A stretch of DNA of 64,000 bases from Apostichopus japonicus (taxonomy: Eukaryota > Echinodermata > Holothuroidea > Aspidochirotida > Stichopodidae), in NCBI RefSeq assembly GCF_037975245.1, contig NC_092572.1, forward strand, positions 19,528,489 to 19,592,488, given 5' to 3'. A program made the position numbers and the translations under genes. Positions 48,916-62,049 of this stretch are shown here, in pieces (the stretch's first letter is position 1; each line of letters begins with the position of its first letter). The notes under the pieces are model-generated. The model had not been told where the DNA came from. It searched no databases and worked only from the letters and a program-made list of their open reading frames with translations.

Positions 48916-51900
48916 CTGGAAGGAAGAGAAGTTATTTTTGTGAGATTCTGAAATTCAGGAACATGTGATAAGGCGATACAAAAAAATATAAATGAGAATG
49001 ATATATCTTCACAAATATTGCAGTAAACTATTCCTGGCAGGTAAACGCACATCTGCATTAAGCACACTAAAGTCAATAGAGGAGAGAGACTCGTTACTGT
49101 AAGAATCACGGAGTTAAATACATGAATACATACATCAGCTTTATAGGGAAGGCAATGTTAATCCGTCATAACACACTGTGTGACGTCATAATGATGAACA
49201 CACGGATAGAATTAAATAGAATAGTGTAGATCTGTCAACATTGAAACATTTCATGAAGTATATTTACCCTACATAGATTTTACTTTCTGAATGTACCCTG
49301 TGTATGTTTGTTTAATTGGAAGTATTTACATGCGCACAAATAAACTTTGCAATAGTCGACTCTCTGTTCAACGATAGGCAGGGAAAATTTAGACCAGGAA
49401 GGAACGTTCGGTAAATTAATGTATGATTAGAGTGGGCTTATGTAACCGATACGCCCCGTGTGTCATCTAGACTGACTTGAATTTGCAGAAACAGTGTGAG
49501 ATCGTCACTGCTTTGTCTCTATGAATTAGCCGGACTCGGAATTGGATTGAGTAGCTCGTATATTCTACATGATACATCCTCGGTCCAAGTGGTCTCGGAT
49601 TTGGCTCGGTATTAGCAAAATATGAGTGTTGAGGAAAATCAGAGTGTTTCTTATACTAGAACATACAGAAATATTGAATGTCTCTGATGGAAAGAGTACT
49701 AATAACAATAGGGACCATTTAAGGATACAAGGCCCGGATGTTACATTATATTATCGTCAGCGTTTGAAGATAACTATAAAAACAATATTAATTCTCGTTG
49801 GTAAATATTAAAAAATCAGCCACTTTACCAGTACCTTTCAACACCTACCTCCTCTCACTCGGACCCAAGCTCTTCGAGATCCTATGTGTTTTACATATTA
49901 GTAGTTATTCAAAGGTCAAAAGGAATAATGCAAAAATGTTAAACCATTAGTAGTTCAGATTCACCATTGTCTTGTTGATATCATAATGCTGCTACTTATC
50001 TATTGTACTGTACATACATAGGGTGGTACCAAAAGACATTTCTTGATAGTTAAATAAAAAACTTTACATTTAACCTTTAAAGTTGACCTTTAATATCTTC
50101 ACCTTCACTTTGATTTTCCTAGTATGTTAATATACATCAAATTGATAAACCTAACCTCAAGAAATACACTGGTGTCATTGTTAAATTAATAACAGATCTG
50201 CCCTTTCATATCTAGGCCTGCTGGGACCCATACATTTGTGTCAGTCACATATATATTTTCATTAGTCTCAGTAAAATAATAATGTAAACATTAGAAATCT
50301 CTCAAATCCCATTACGTTTACTAATTGTTGTATTGCTGCGTACAGCAACGTCAGGCGTTAAGTTTCTAGAGATGAAAAGTATGCATCGATATTTTCACCA
50401 ATAAAACCTTCTGTCAACTGAGATGGTGTGAGATAGAGTCATTAGAAGTACGATAGATTCATTTCGCTTCATATGTTTTTATCTGTCTGAAAATGTTCTA
50501 CTGGGGGGCTACAGAAAGAAGGACAAGATAATAAGGACGAAGTTCGGGAGAATGAGCGTGGAAGGGAGACTTCAATATATTGTTGTTCAATGAAAACTTA
50601 ACCCCCCCCCCCATTTATTTCATCATTCCTCGTCCCAGGGGTTTCTAACGTGTACGTGGTATCAGACGATATATATATTCCAGACAAATAAGTCCCCTTG
50701 TTGCACAATTGAACCTTCTTTTTATATATTAATCTCGTTACTTCAGGATGAGGACCTAGCCCGCTCCTCCCAAAAGGATCTCGAAGGAAGGTTTTTTCAT
50801 CCTTGATATGTTAATTTAAAATAAAACGAATCAAACTAGAGAAGTATGCGATAACATATTAGGCAAAACATATAATTTTAGTTTCCTGATACAAAATAAT
50901 GTCCTAAAGTGAGACGAGGGATTACATGAATTAACACTTCATTAGTGCGCAAACATGTATCTTAATATTGACGTTTCTATAAGGTCTCGTTTCATGTTAG
51001 ATGAATAATATAATACAACAGCAACTGGCTTCTTTAGGAACAACAATATGGTACCATATCAGATGTAGGGCTTTGGAAGAGAAGAGTAGGGACAGTTTAC
51101 AGTAGAATATGGAAAGTGGTTTTCTACCACCAACAGAAAGTTGAACAAAATAGAAAGTTCAGGATGATAAAAAGGTGACGTATAATTCGCCATATCGTCA
51201 CAGGGTCTAACGTATACTGTGAGCCTGACAGGAGTGTCGGGGAAAATGAAGATCATATCCTACATTGACGCTCTGTTATATTGTGACCTGTATCACCTGC
51301 TAATGTCCCATAGCTCAATGATATGTCACAGTTAAACAAATCTAATAAAAAAAAGTCAACTGAATCTTTTATGTCAATACCTTAAAGTTAGAAAATCCTC
51401 ATTGACTAGTTAAGTCTCTTGAGCTATGTAAAATGTAGAACTCGCATTCATTAACCAAACATGTTTTCCTTTGCGGCTGTGACAGAATACCTACATCGAT
51501 AGACTATTTGACTATGTGCTCGGTTATACCAGAAAGTTGTATCTGTGCATAAGTTATGCGGTATTTGAGACAAATCCTACTTATGACATCATCGAATGTG
51601 ATATTTCAGTCATAGCATTTTGCTCAGGAATGTAATGCCGGCGGATTCGAGCGGTAGTGTGATCCACGTCCTGGGGGAGAGTTTGGAGTGCTGGGGGTCT
51701 TCCTCCCCTTTGGAGTATGTCTGAAAAATTAGTATGTCAACTGGAGCCATCTTTCGTCGATTCTGGAGCTAACTTTTATGCCAAGTATTTACCTATATTT
51801 TGGTAATGGATTTTCTGCAAATCTGATGTCAGCTTGTGTACGTAATAGGTTTAATACAGTACCGGTTTATTTGTTCTGTATTAAGTTTCACCAGTTCAAG

Positions 51901-53377
51901 CCTGTATTGACCATGCTCAAGGCAGCCAGCCCCTGCCATATTTTGTGGGGATCCCTGCTGTCAAAGTGACCACTACATTACTGTCTTGTACGTTAGGCAA
52001 AACCGTTTTGGGTCGAGTAGTCGAGACCGTAGAACGCTCGATTCCATTGTGACTCCTCTAGATATAAATAAATGATGACTCCATAATAAATATATTAAGC
52101 TTATCATATTTATGCCTTTATACTTTTATATACCATGATGTTTTACATGAAACATCTTACTGTTAACAGGATATTAAATCAGGAGGGATTTTAATCAAAT
52201 TATATTTGATGAAGGATTAAGCATTCATAACTTCCTCTTTACTGGCGCTTTCTTGGTACCTTTATTTTACATACAGTACTTCATGTCCACATTGAGCGAT
52301 ACTATGCACAACAGAACATGAACACAATATATACCCAATATATAAAATATGTTAAAAAAATATCACCCTTACTGATAAACTCCACGAGTTAATAATGAGA
52401 ATAAGTGACAAGCATGTAACCAAAGTAACTGTAAATAGGTGTCTTTACAACAACGCCTTCTTTGCAACTCATTTCTTTCAAACGTCCATTTACCTTTAAG
52501 TCTGACTTTAAGCCTAACGTTACACAGAATAACATTACTCTAATGGTATGACGATCATGAAACTTACGGTCGTGCCGCCCAAAATAGACAGCAAATATTA
52601 TATTTATGACCCCCTTGCATACTCGTTGGTTGTTACAGTTGCGCTTCGTAACTTGAGGCAAATTGTGCGAAACTCTCGGGTTGTTCCTACTGCGCAAGTG
52701 CAAACATTTACCAAGTAAAACGTTCACCAACCAGTACTTAACCAGTATTTAAGGACTGCTACTTTTACGAAACGTAAGCAGGTAAATTGCTAGGAAACAT
52801 TTACCCTCTTGTCAAGAAAGTTTTATATTGAGATAATTAACGATGTTTTATATTTACACTGTGCAGATATGAGCGGGATTGTTTGTCAACATTATTTACT
52901 CTGGCAAGTTGCCCGATTAAGGCACGGTGGTGCGGAGGGCATGCATGTTGTATCATATTGTTAGTAATGAAGACACGTGATTGCGTGATAATGGCTCAGT
53001 GTATTTAATTTACAAGGAATATTTGCTAATATGTGGAAAAATAAACGGGGAGTAGGTGATAAGCAAGAACATTTAAAATATGTAGTACTTGACATATTTT
53101 TCAAAAGTAGTAGCCCGTCGGGCTTTCGTTCTGAGTTTTTTCAGCCCAATAACATTTTGAAAGAGCCGTAAAAAATTGTAAAAATTGTTGAATCTTCGGT
53201 ACCTATATAGAAACAGAATACACTATTGAGATTTGCTTCCATACGGCCTTACTATGTAAGTGCGTAAATCACTTGTCCCCAGCATAGCGTGACTGTGCAC
53301 ATCGTAACATTAAGGCCTCTTCGTCAAAAAATACATCACGAAACATTTCTGACATTTCATGTGATGGTTACCGATAT
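48916..53377. other. Right flank upstream of the ZU5-UPA-Death gene, no further gene resolved
   Basis: Further 5' exons of the gene may lie here but none could be supported. A 33-base candidate at about 49830 had splice sites but the wrong phase. An open frame at 51059-51256 on the minus strand is discussed under rejected items. Confidence 0.4.
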
Positions 53378-53420
53378 CAGGTGCGTATCCAGGGGGGGCG
53401 TTGGGGGCGCGCGCCCCCCG

Positions 53421-53550
53421 GGTAAGGAAAAGAGGAGAGAAAAAAAGAGAAGAAAAAAGGGAAAAGGAGGGGGAAAAAAGAAAAGGAGGAGAGGAAGGAA
53501 GGGAAAAGAAGAAAGAGAGAAAAAGGAGAACAGGAGGGAGTAGAAGATAA
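53421..53550 (+). repeat. Polypurine tract, about 130 bases
   Basis: Almost exclusively G and A on the plus strand. It produces Lys/Arg/Glu-rich and Phe/Leu/Pro-rich artificial frames. Such strand-asymmetric tracts can form triplex structures. Confidence 0.92.
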
Positions 53551-54177
53551 ACGCCAAGACCTCGGGAAGAGAAAGAGGAACAGTCATAATTACAGCGTTG
53601 ACCCCTATAATATACACAGGGTAGCCAGTGACAGATCGAGGATTACGGAGGGGACGTGCGCCTCACCCTACCCCGTACACCGACAACTCCATTTTTGACG
53701 TATCCATTTTTCCTCTTTCACTAATGTATCTATATATATACTATATATGGTCTATCATAACGCGTGTGTGTGTATGGACGCCTTAAACAATTGTACAATT
53801 GTGCTATGGAACCAACTGTGGCTGGTCTTGAACTCAACCGAGTCGTCGGGGAACATGACGCATTTCGGGAAGGGGCGACCGCCCCCCCCCCCCACCCGAG
53901 CAAATTTTCTTTATGATATCGCTAGTAATTTCAAAAAAGACAATGCTTAGATGCAACTTACAAGGCCTGGGAAGTGTCATTTCCAGCGATCTGGGAGGCA
54001 TTTTCGGCCAAAATTTTCTTGTACGCTGCGCGCCAACTCATGGTGGTGCTACGCTTAGATAGTTTGCCTACAGGCTTCGCCCCTCCCTTGGCAAAGCAAA
54101 GAGCAGATATCACATCATATCAGTGAGCATGAAAATGCATGTTTCAGGGTGAACAGCCTCAAAACTGTATATGTGTG

Positions 54178-54645
54178 TAGTAGGAGCCCAATTGGACTTG
54201 GGGGCTGTAACGACTTGCCCGAAAAATATAACCAACATTTTTCGCGCGCTTCGCGCGCATTCAACATGTTAATGTCAATATCATATAAGCAGGCATCGGT
54301 CATTACATCGCATCGTGTACCGTACGGTCCGTGAAAGTTGCGCAGTATACCGCCGGATGCTAATGTAAACAATGAAATGTCTTATGTAGATGGAGAAAAG
54401 GCATACAGGTCCAATTATGTCAAAACTCTCTTTTACAGTGGTAATGGCGAATTAGTCGGCCAAGCTTAGAACTTTATTTTAATTACCAAGGAGATAATTT
54501 TTAAACTATTCATTTCCTTAAGCTACACCATTGCTATTAATTTTTCTTTCAGTAGGTGCCCGAAAAATTCTCAGCATATTGCCCGAATTTTCAGGGGAAA
54601 AATCTGGTTGGGGGGGGGGGGGCTGCAGCCCCCGCCTCCTACGCC
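54178..54645. mobile_element. Element nested in the 53378-55318 transposon
   Basis: TATGTGTGTAG occurs at 54170-54180 and again at 54646-54656. This fits an 8-bp or slightly longer target duplication flanking a unit whose ends carry GTAGGAGCC and the complementary CCTCCTAC. Its right end includes a G-run and GGGGCTGCAGCCCC. hAT-like, non-autonomous. Confidence 0.6.
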
Positions 54646-55512
54646 TATGTGTGTAGTGTTCGGTTATCTAATATCGGAAATATCTGCTATTTTTCAGTTC
54701 CTTCAACCAAGCTTTATAATAGCCGTTATAAGAGGTTTTAATATTTCTACACCAATAAATTAACTGTGTCTGAATTTTCGAAAATTTCCTCACCAACATT
54801 CTTCATCATACTTCCCTCTACTCGTGCAATTTTGACCTGTCTGTTAGTGGTTGAAGGGGGTTTTTCTATATTGGTTGTCCATAGATTGAAGTTTGTGCAA
54901 CATTATGGGTATGTTTTCAAGTGATTTTATTCACGAGAAATGTGAATTTTCAAATTCTAAACAAATAATGGGCTTAAAACCATGAAAAGTGGGGCTTTCG
55001 GATATTGTGGGCCGAGACGTAGAATCACCTACAAAAGCAATGATCCACAGGACATGCAATCAGGTCGAACATGATGTGTGACTGGTGACAATCTTCAAAA
55101 ATGTTATGGATGGAAACAAACTATTGGGAAATACTTGGTACTCAGGCAAAAGTGTACATCTGGTTGGTCATTTTCAAGCCCGAGAAGTGCCATTTCCGGT
55201 GATCTGGGGGGTATCAAAACCAGAAATTTTCTTGTACGCTCCGCGCCAACCGATGGTGGCGCTCCGCTTAGATAGTAATTCGCGCCCCCCGGGTTAGAAA
55301 ATCCTGGATACGCGCCTGGATATAATCCATTGCGTTATTTTGCCGTAGGACAGTTAATGTTTTATTTGAAAAATTATATTCCCACCAAATTGATGAACTG
55401 TGTGCTAGCATGTTTTTTGAAGAATAAAACACAAGTCTGTCTTTCACTTTACTTCTATTGTGTTGTCTTTTAGCAACTCTACTTCCATAACTTAGTATAG
55501 ATGGTCACCGCC

Positions 55513-55731
55513 TCATCCTGAATCAGTACGGGCCAACTTCCTAAAGATCTTGGACGATATTAAATCTTTCCTCTGCGATGCTATAAACTGGTTGACATCT
55601 GGTAGCATATTTACTCCAGATTCAATACTCACTGGAGCTGACTCCATTTCCATGAACTGTAAAAACAACTTCACACAAACATACTCATCTAGCTCATCTG
55701 CCTCTTTTTGGTCAGACCCAAACAAAGGCAA
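55513..55731 (-). CDS. Short open frame with protein-like composition, unknown
   Basis: 72 codons ending in a stop, containing KEADELDEYVCVKLFLQFME, ESGVNMLPDVNQFIASQ and a basic end. Composition is balanced and not repeat-derived, which suggests a terminal exon or a remnant of a gene or transposase. No family is recognised. It lies just outside the transposon at 53378-55318. Splice sites could not be fixed. Confidence 0.3.
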   Translation of the reverse strand: MPLFGSDQKEADELDEYVCVKLFLQFMEMESAPVSIESGVNMLPDVNQFIASQRKDLISSKIFRKLARTDSG

Positions 55732-55761
55732 TGAAAAGAAGAGATGCCATTTTGGGACCTA

Positions 55762-57985
55762 ATTTGCATATTTGCATACAGACTGGGCTCAAATTGCATA
55801 AAAGACATGTGACATGAAATCCTGAACTTCTAACCTGTCCATTGATATATAGGTTCAATTACAACATATTTTAAATTGTTCTAATATTCTAATTTACATT
55901 AAAAGAGACACCCCCGATCCAAACTCATATTAGTCTGTGTATATAGGTCGTGCTATGCTAAGGGGGCCAGGCTATGCTAAGGCTAGGCCCGCTGTGGCTG
56001 ATAACGCTGGGTGAAAAAAGAAGTGTGTTGATTGCATTATTATGTCATGAGCTTACAAGGAGTTAACAATTCTGAATGTTTATCACTTTGGAAAGCGAAG
56101 CAAGCTAGATATATGTTAATGTGTGTGTGGCCATGCTACCTGTACTTCAGGTCTAACTTTAACCTGAGCTGTAGCTTATGCAGTTGGCACACTAGATGTC
56201 TCATTTTTTTTTTTTTTTTGATTGCTTGAATAATTCATTTAGTTTAGTATAACACTTCTGTCTATGGATAACAAGGAAACTTAGGTACATATATTCAACA
56301 ATAACTGTATGTAAAAACAGGGTGATGCTTTATTTTAACTTGTTTTCAGATTGGAAAGCAATGCTGCGACCCATTTGTTACCACATTTGTTTCTGGGAGA
56401 CGCAAAGGGGTTAACTATCTGTGAAGGAATCATGTGCAGCTTTCGTAGACTTCCATTGTTTAAGTTTACATGGCCTTGTGCCCACCACATTTGTTATTAT
56501 ATCAGTTTGTGTTTTGGATACTATGCAAACCTTTGATACAAATATATTTAATCTTAATGGAATGAAGAATATTTATCAACTAATCAGATCCTGATAGAGA
56601 GTAAATTTCTCAAAGGTACTGATGTTTAAGATGAATGATTTTAATCCTCATGAGAAAGTATATGGTTGAAGAACATTGTTTTCCATCCTTTTTTTCGCCA
56701 AAGGCTTAGAGAATCTTTGCAATTGTGATGTTCTGTTCGTGATATGTCTGATTGTATACATGATATCTCAAGAATCTTAGATTAATTTGAGTTGATACAT
56801 GGCAGAATGGTGTTTCTTGTTGTTTTCAGTGAAGATATCTTGTATAGGAATTGGTGGATGGTTGGGTGTTTCTTGTGAAAAACTTAAAAAGGCAATTTCC
56901 AAGTAGCAATATACTTGGTATATTATCACTATTTTTTCACTGCCATTTTGGGTCTGCATATTAAATATTGATGACTGGCGGGGCAAAATGAGAATTTTCT
57001 GAAATTAGCATGTCAACACAAAATCAAAATCAAAATTTATGTTTGAGCTGATACTAGGTATAATTATACACTATAATCCAATGATGGTCCCTGTTGTTAA
57101 GTGCATATATCATGCATAGTAATCAGTAGATAGGGCTTAATGTACCACAGGTCTTTTTTCTTATTATGACAGACACTAAAAAATAGAACAGCTTAGGAGT
57201 ATCTCTGTTGAAGGTCCTTACTTGATAATTAACTTTACTTACCACTTGAATCCCTAAACGTTTATTATTTTCGGATGCAGATGTCACGTTTTTGTAAGTG
57301 GTATACAGGCAAATAAATGACTAGGAACCAAGTAGGTTTTTTACACAGCCTTATTATGATGGGAATGTATTAATCTTTTCATTTTTGTTACTTAGGAAAG
57401 CACCAACTTGCAGTTCTATTTGCAATATATTTCAACAAAAAAAAAACTCAGCCATGTGTGTTTTTTCTTGGAGAAAACAAACTACATCCTCAGCAGTTAA
57501 TTGTGGGCATCGAGAGACATGCCGTACCTCAGAGGTCATTTATGAAGGCCATTGATGTGTGCTTGAAATCATTATATGTATTTAATCTGGATTACCAATA
57601 GGCATGTCTTGGTGCCTAGAAATTTGCCAAAAACTTGTTTATAGTTGCCTGGACTGGTAGTGTGAAGTGCAACCAGATTCAAGATTTTCGTGCTTACCGT
57701 GCCAACAACAAGGACAAGGTAACTTGCAGCATTCCAAAATGTTTTCACATCTCAAAGTTCCCTTTGATGTATATCTTCTAGTTTCTGTTAAAAAGATTAG
57801 CTCCTTTCATTTCACTACTACTTGTTTTGACTGGTTTGCATGCTTATTCATATTAGACTAATAATGAACAAATCATGGTGTATCTAAAGTTGTTGCTTGT
57901 TTTAAATTGAATTCAAGAAGAGTTGTTTCTTTATCATTAAATTTTGAGACCCATCATGACATTGGGGATTGTTGAAGATCTGTCA
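55762..57985. other. No gene seen
   Basis: AT-rich sequence with short frames only and no recognised repeat. Confidence 0.5.
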
Positions 57986-58292
57986 AAGATCTGAAAGTAA
58001 GTTGAACTTGTTGGAACAACTTACAAATTATATACCAGCATGTTTAAAGCTGCAAAGCTCACATGACAAAATTTAAGATAACGTGTTTGGAATTTGCACG
58101 TTTGTAAGTGAAATTAAAGTAACTATGAACGGATCATTTTACAATCTATGCAAGAAATTTCAGCTAATGCTGCGGGTAGAATAGTGTCATTTTCAAAATT
58201 TGCATTCAGACAATTGATTATGTTAATTTTTGGGAGATTTCAAATATCCTTACACGTTGGGGAAGTTGGGTCTAATCCTAAGTCGACCAATG
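57986..58292 (+). repeat. Dispersed repeat D2, copy 1
   Basis: About 300 bases recur in the same orientation at 61436-61748. Shared blocks include TAAAGTAACTATGAACGGATC and AGCTAATGCTGCGGGTAGA. Ends share AAGTTGAACTTGTTGGAACA on the left and a GTCGACCAA block on the right. No coding capacity. Confidence 0.88.
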
Positions 58293-59045
58293 CAAGATTA
58301 TCGTAAACTTTGCGGATAGTCAAATAATTGAAAAGCATTAAGCAGACAAACATTTGTTCTAATCTACACAATTGTTGACATGTAATGCAAAATGACCATT
58401 TAATTTGAATTATGCACAATGTCAACATTTTATAGGTAGGCATAACGTATATGTTGCGTATATGACCTTCAGACAGTGTTTGATATGTCGCTAATAGCAA
58501 CTGCTCAGTGGTGGATCTAGGGTTGAGTTTACAAAGAAATTACTGATATCTGGCAACCGGATCGAGAGAGAGAGAGAGTTTACACTTAGTCTGAGAAATA
58601 TTATCACCGAGAGTTTATCTCTACTAGAGTAAAAATATTGAAGAAAATGTTAAACCCCCTCCCATCTCCCTATTTATGACAGAATAGGCATAAAATCAGT
58701 TAGCGTCGCTCATTATATAACCTGGCACACATAGTCTATTATTTGAAGTAGTTAGCGTCACTTCACGCTCTACTTTATTTTGAAAGGTTTAAGTTCTGGT
58801 CAGTTCAAAGCCACGCCATTACAGGAGCTGTTAAGGCGAGTTCACCAAACACTATCAAAGTTTGCTATGTTTGCTGATCCAATATGCTTAGTGAGAATAA
58901 GTTTTGTTTTGTACTTCTTGGCAGTTTGCATCAACGCTCTCCTCAGATAACTTACCTGTTTGTTCTTAAAACTATACTAACTCTGGAAGAACGCTATGAA
59001 ACACTGACGTAATTGTTAGGTTTGCACCATCAAGGCGTTAAAAAA

Positions 59046-59340
59046 GCGTTGTAGTCAAGTGGTTAAGACAATGGACGTGCGAGCTAAGGTTTGCAGGTTC
59101 GAGTCCTGGCCAGATCATTGCGTTGTGCCCTTGACCAATGCACCTTATTTCCATTGATCTCTTCACCCAGGTGCATTAATAGGGAGTTAACTTGTAAATA
59201 TAGTTGTTTGCGCCGGTTTATGGCTGAACCTTATAGGGCAGACCCGCAGGTATATGTAGAGGTGAAACACTGTAGTGCCCCAGGAGGGATTGTTTGAATT
59301 GTGCACAAGTTACTAGTGACCATGCAGGGGTACTGTTGTA
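59046..59340 (+). mobile_element. tRNA-derived SINE
   Basis: The head shows RNA polymerase III internal promoters: A box TAGTCAAGTGG (59052-59062) and B box GGTTCGAGTCC (59096-59106), with tRNA-like spacing. The body continues with TGCCCTTGACCAATGCACCTT and CACCCAGGTGC, typical of a SINE tail region rather than a tRNA gene. The 3' end is unclear, near 59340. Confidence 0.8.
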
Positions 59341-59544
59341 AAGACGTGTGAGGGCGCCTTGGCCTCAAACTAGACTATGTCAACCTTCAAGGTTTACTTA
59401 AATGCCAATCTCAGTTTTAATGACTCAAACTATTCAATAAGATTATCCTTTTCGATAACATTGACCTCGAATAATCCAAAGAGACAAACTGCTCAACTAT
59501 GAAAAATGCAGCAATTTCGTGCAGGATTTGGATAAGCATATATG

Positions 59545-60275
59545 GCTCCTCATGACAGTCCTGCTAAGTTAAGTCCTTACTGGGAAGAAAATGTTCATGT
59601 TGTGACAAAGTAACTGCAACCAGATGTTCCGGTGAGAACTGAAACCTGAAAGTGGACACGGAATGAAGAGGATACTTCATAAAAATATCTAACTGCCATA
59701 TGACCCTTTGCCATTTGATGAACCAAATATTACGACGAAGACGAAAAGAGTGAAATCAAGGGATCACTCAGATCAATCTCAAGTTATGATTGAATCTTAT
59801 GACGAATTCAGTGATGATGACTGGTTTATGCCACATGTGGCAAACCAGACAGATAAGGGTGGTGCCTCTGAAGGGATGTTGCTAGTAGAGAGAAATAGCC
59901 AACCTCTGCATGAAGATGAACAACTCGCAGTTGAAGATTACCAACTCCCAGTTGAAGTTGATCCACCCCCTAGATGCGACAGACCAACCATTAGACGGAG
60001 ATACAGATGACCAATCTGAGCAAGACGCGTTACCAGTTCTGGACCAAGTACCCAATGAGGAACCTGATGCAGGACCTGCACAACAGATGGGACCATCCAA
60101 AAGAAGGGAACTCAGGACCATACTTACTTATGACTATCTTGGTGTGCCGTCATACAAACATATACACCCACAAATTCACAGTGTACACCCATCATGGTGC
60201 ATGGTGCTATCCGACAACACCCAGGCAACCACATTGGTCTGGTCCTGTGACCGCTATGAGAGGACAGAACTTTGA
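59545..60275 (+). mobile_element. Ty3/Gypsy polyprotein C-terminus, decayed
   Basis: Reading across frames shows KLSPYWEENVHVV, then KPESGHGMKRILHKN and LPYD, the usual end of a Gypsy integrase. An acidic tail follows, then RRELRTILTYDYLGVPSY, a C-terminal motif common in metazoan Gypsy elements. In-frame TAA codons and several frame changes make it non-functional. A G-run at about 60340 might be the remains of a polypurine tract. No LTR identified. Confidence 0.75.
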
Positions 60276-61435
60276 GGTATCCTAGGCTTCAGGTAATGGT
60301 AGTGAGAAACTATAATATACCTCATAGACATTTTCTATAGGGGGGGGGGGGTTAAGGGTGGGGCAGTTAATTTTGTTTTACTGTGTTACTGTTGGAAAGT
60401 ATTAACGACTTTAACACAGTTTGATTGAAACTGACTCGATTGTAATCCGCAAGACAATTGACCTCATAGTTGGACACAAGAGTGACGGTAAAGTCGGTGT
60501 AGAAGGAAAAAATTAAATGTTGATTTTAATATTTCATATAGCTAAGAGAGGACACTGACAATTGTGTTGTTCTTTAACCAATGTACTAAACGATCAATGA
60601 TGATTATGAAGTTTATCTTATCATTACCAGAAAGTAGTAACTTCACTTATTCCAAGATTTGTCACATATACTCGCAATTGGTGACTAGTGATTTATGTGG
60701 CGTGATTGCGTGGAGGAAGGAACTCAACATTTAATGAAGAAAAAAATCAATATGTTTGCTATGGAGAGAACTTGTTTTCAAACAAAAAATGGTCTTATAT
60801 ATGCAATCATTTGAATGCATTGAAGTCTTACATGTAGTCAATTTTCCCACAAAAAAAAAACATATTATCATTTGACATTGTGTTTCTATCATTTTCAATT
60901 CATATAGTTTTACAGGTAGCAGTAGATATTATATCTTTTATTATTTTCTATTACTGTAAGAGCGTTTAGATTCATTGTGCTTAATACTCAGCAGTACAAT
61001 AATAAATCCAATCAATGATGATTGTGTGTGTAACATGGTGAATGTAACATTTATTACACTTACAGTAATATGAAATTGATATACTGTCATAGCATTCAGA
61101 ATCACAAGAATGCAAATAGTCAGTTTAATGCAAATATGTTTCATATCAGAAAGTTCACTATTTGTTCCATTTTCTTTCAAGAAGATTATATCGGTTCATT
61201 TCATTCTTCTTTCTTTATTTGGTACTGATTGATTGTTGACTCTTAGTTGAAATTTTGTCAAAAACTATTATCTGCAGCAGATAATGAAAATACTGCATAT
61301 ATATGGGTGACTGCAGGAAAAGTTTTATCTTTGTCATTGTCTTCATGACCGACAGTTGATTATGACTTAACTTCAGCTTTAAGATGATGTTATGTGCTTA
61401 ATAGTATTGCATTATTATCCTGTCAAAGAGCTGAT
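60276..61435. other. No gene seen
   Basis: AT-rich, short frames only. Confidence 0.5.
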
Positions 61436-61748
61436 AGTAAGTTGAACTTGTTGGAACAGTACTCAATGCTATATTATATACCACCATGTTTAAGTTGCAA
61501 AGCTCACATGACAAATTTAATATCATGATGTTTTTGGAATTTTCATAGGCCGATGTTTGTTCTTGAAACTAAAGTAACTATGAACGGATCATTTTACAAT
61601 CTATGCAAGAAAGTTGAGCTAATGCTGCGGGTAGAGTAGTGTTTTGTCAAATTTTGCAATCAGACAATTGATTATGTTAAGTTTTGAGAGCTTTCAACTA
61701 TCTTTACACGTTGAGGAAGTTGGGTGTAATTCTTAGGTCGACCAAGTG
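61436..61748 (+). repeat. Dispersed repeat D2, copy 2
   Basis: Partner of 57986-58292, with small indels. The pair brackets the SINE and the Gypsy remnant, so it could be a segmental direct duplication or the termini of one larger element. Confidence 0.88.
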
Positions 61749-62049
61749 CTTTTTGTACATGCATTTCATAAACTAAAAAAATAAATCATTTAAATGTTCG
61801 TAAACTTGCACCTTTTGTTCATGTTTTTGTTATTACGTTTTGTTTATGTTTTTGTAATTTCAGTTTTTTTTCATTATAGGTAAAAGTGAGATGCACTTTG
61901 CTGAAAAATTTCAACCGTTTCAATGTATGATATAAACGTGGTAACGGCCGCCTAATGTATCTGATGCAAACTCTCATCCAACTGGACACAAAAGTTAAAA
62001 TATCATGGCTGTAGTTTACTATTCATGCATGATTGCAGATGCACAAGAT

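Larger units (their letters stand above)
53378..55318. mobile_element. DNA transposon, second copy of the CAGG-TIR family (5-bp target duplication)
   Basis: Left end CAGGTGCGTATCCAGG (53378-53393) and right end CCTGGATACGCGCCTG (55303-55318) are inverted, with one mismatch. GATAT is duplicated on both sides (53373-53377, 55319-55323). Its termini and 5-bp duplication match the element at 14643-16202. It contains a purine tract, at least one nested element, and two copies of the GTACGCTCCGCGCCAACC module (about 54018-54062 and 55228-55276). No transposase. Confidence 0.85.

Noticed and set aside
49825-49865. 33-base candidate exon on the minus strand with acceptor and donor
   Set aside because: In the one phase compatible with the next exon it contains a stop; the other phases do not join.
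51059-51256. Minus-strand frame with PVRLTVYVRP, reminiscent of an Ig-like strand, as a candidate extracellular exon of the right gene
   Set aside because: No Trp/Cys pattern of an Ig fold, no matching splice sites in phase with the known first exon, and no TM exon between it and 48915.
53289-53617. Lys/Glu-rich and Phe/Leu-rich open frames
   Set aside because: They arise from the polypurine tract inside a transposon.
59046-59120. A true tRNA gene
   Set aside because: A and B boxes are present but the cloverleaf does not close well and the sequence continues into a SINE body.
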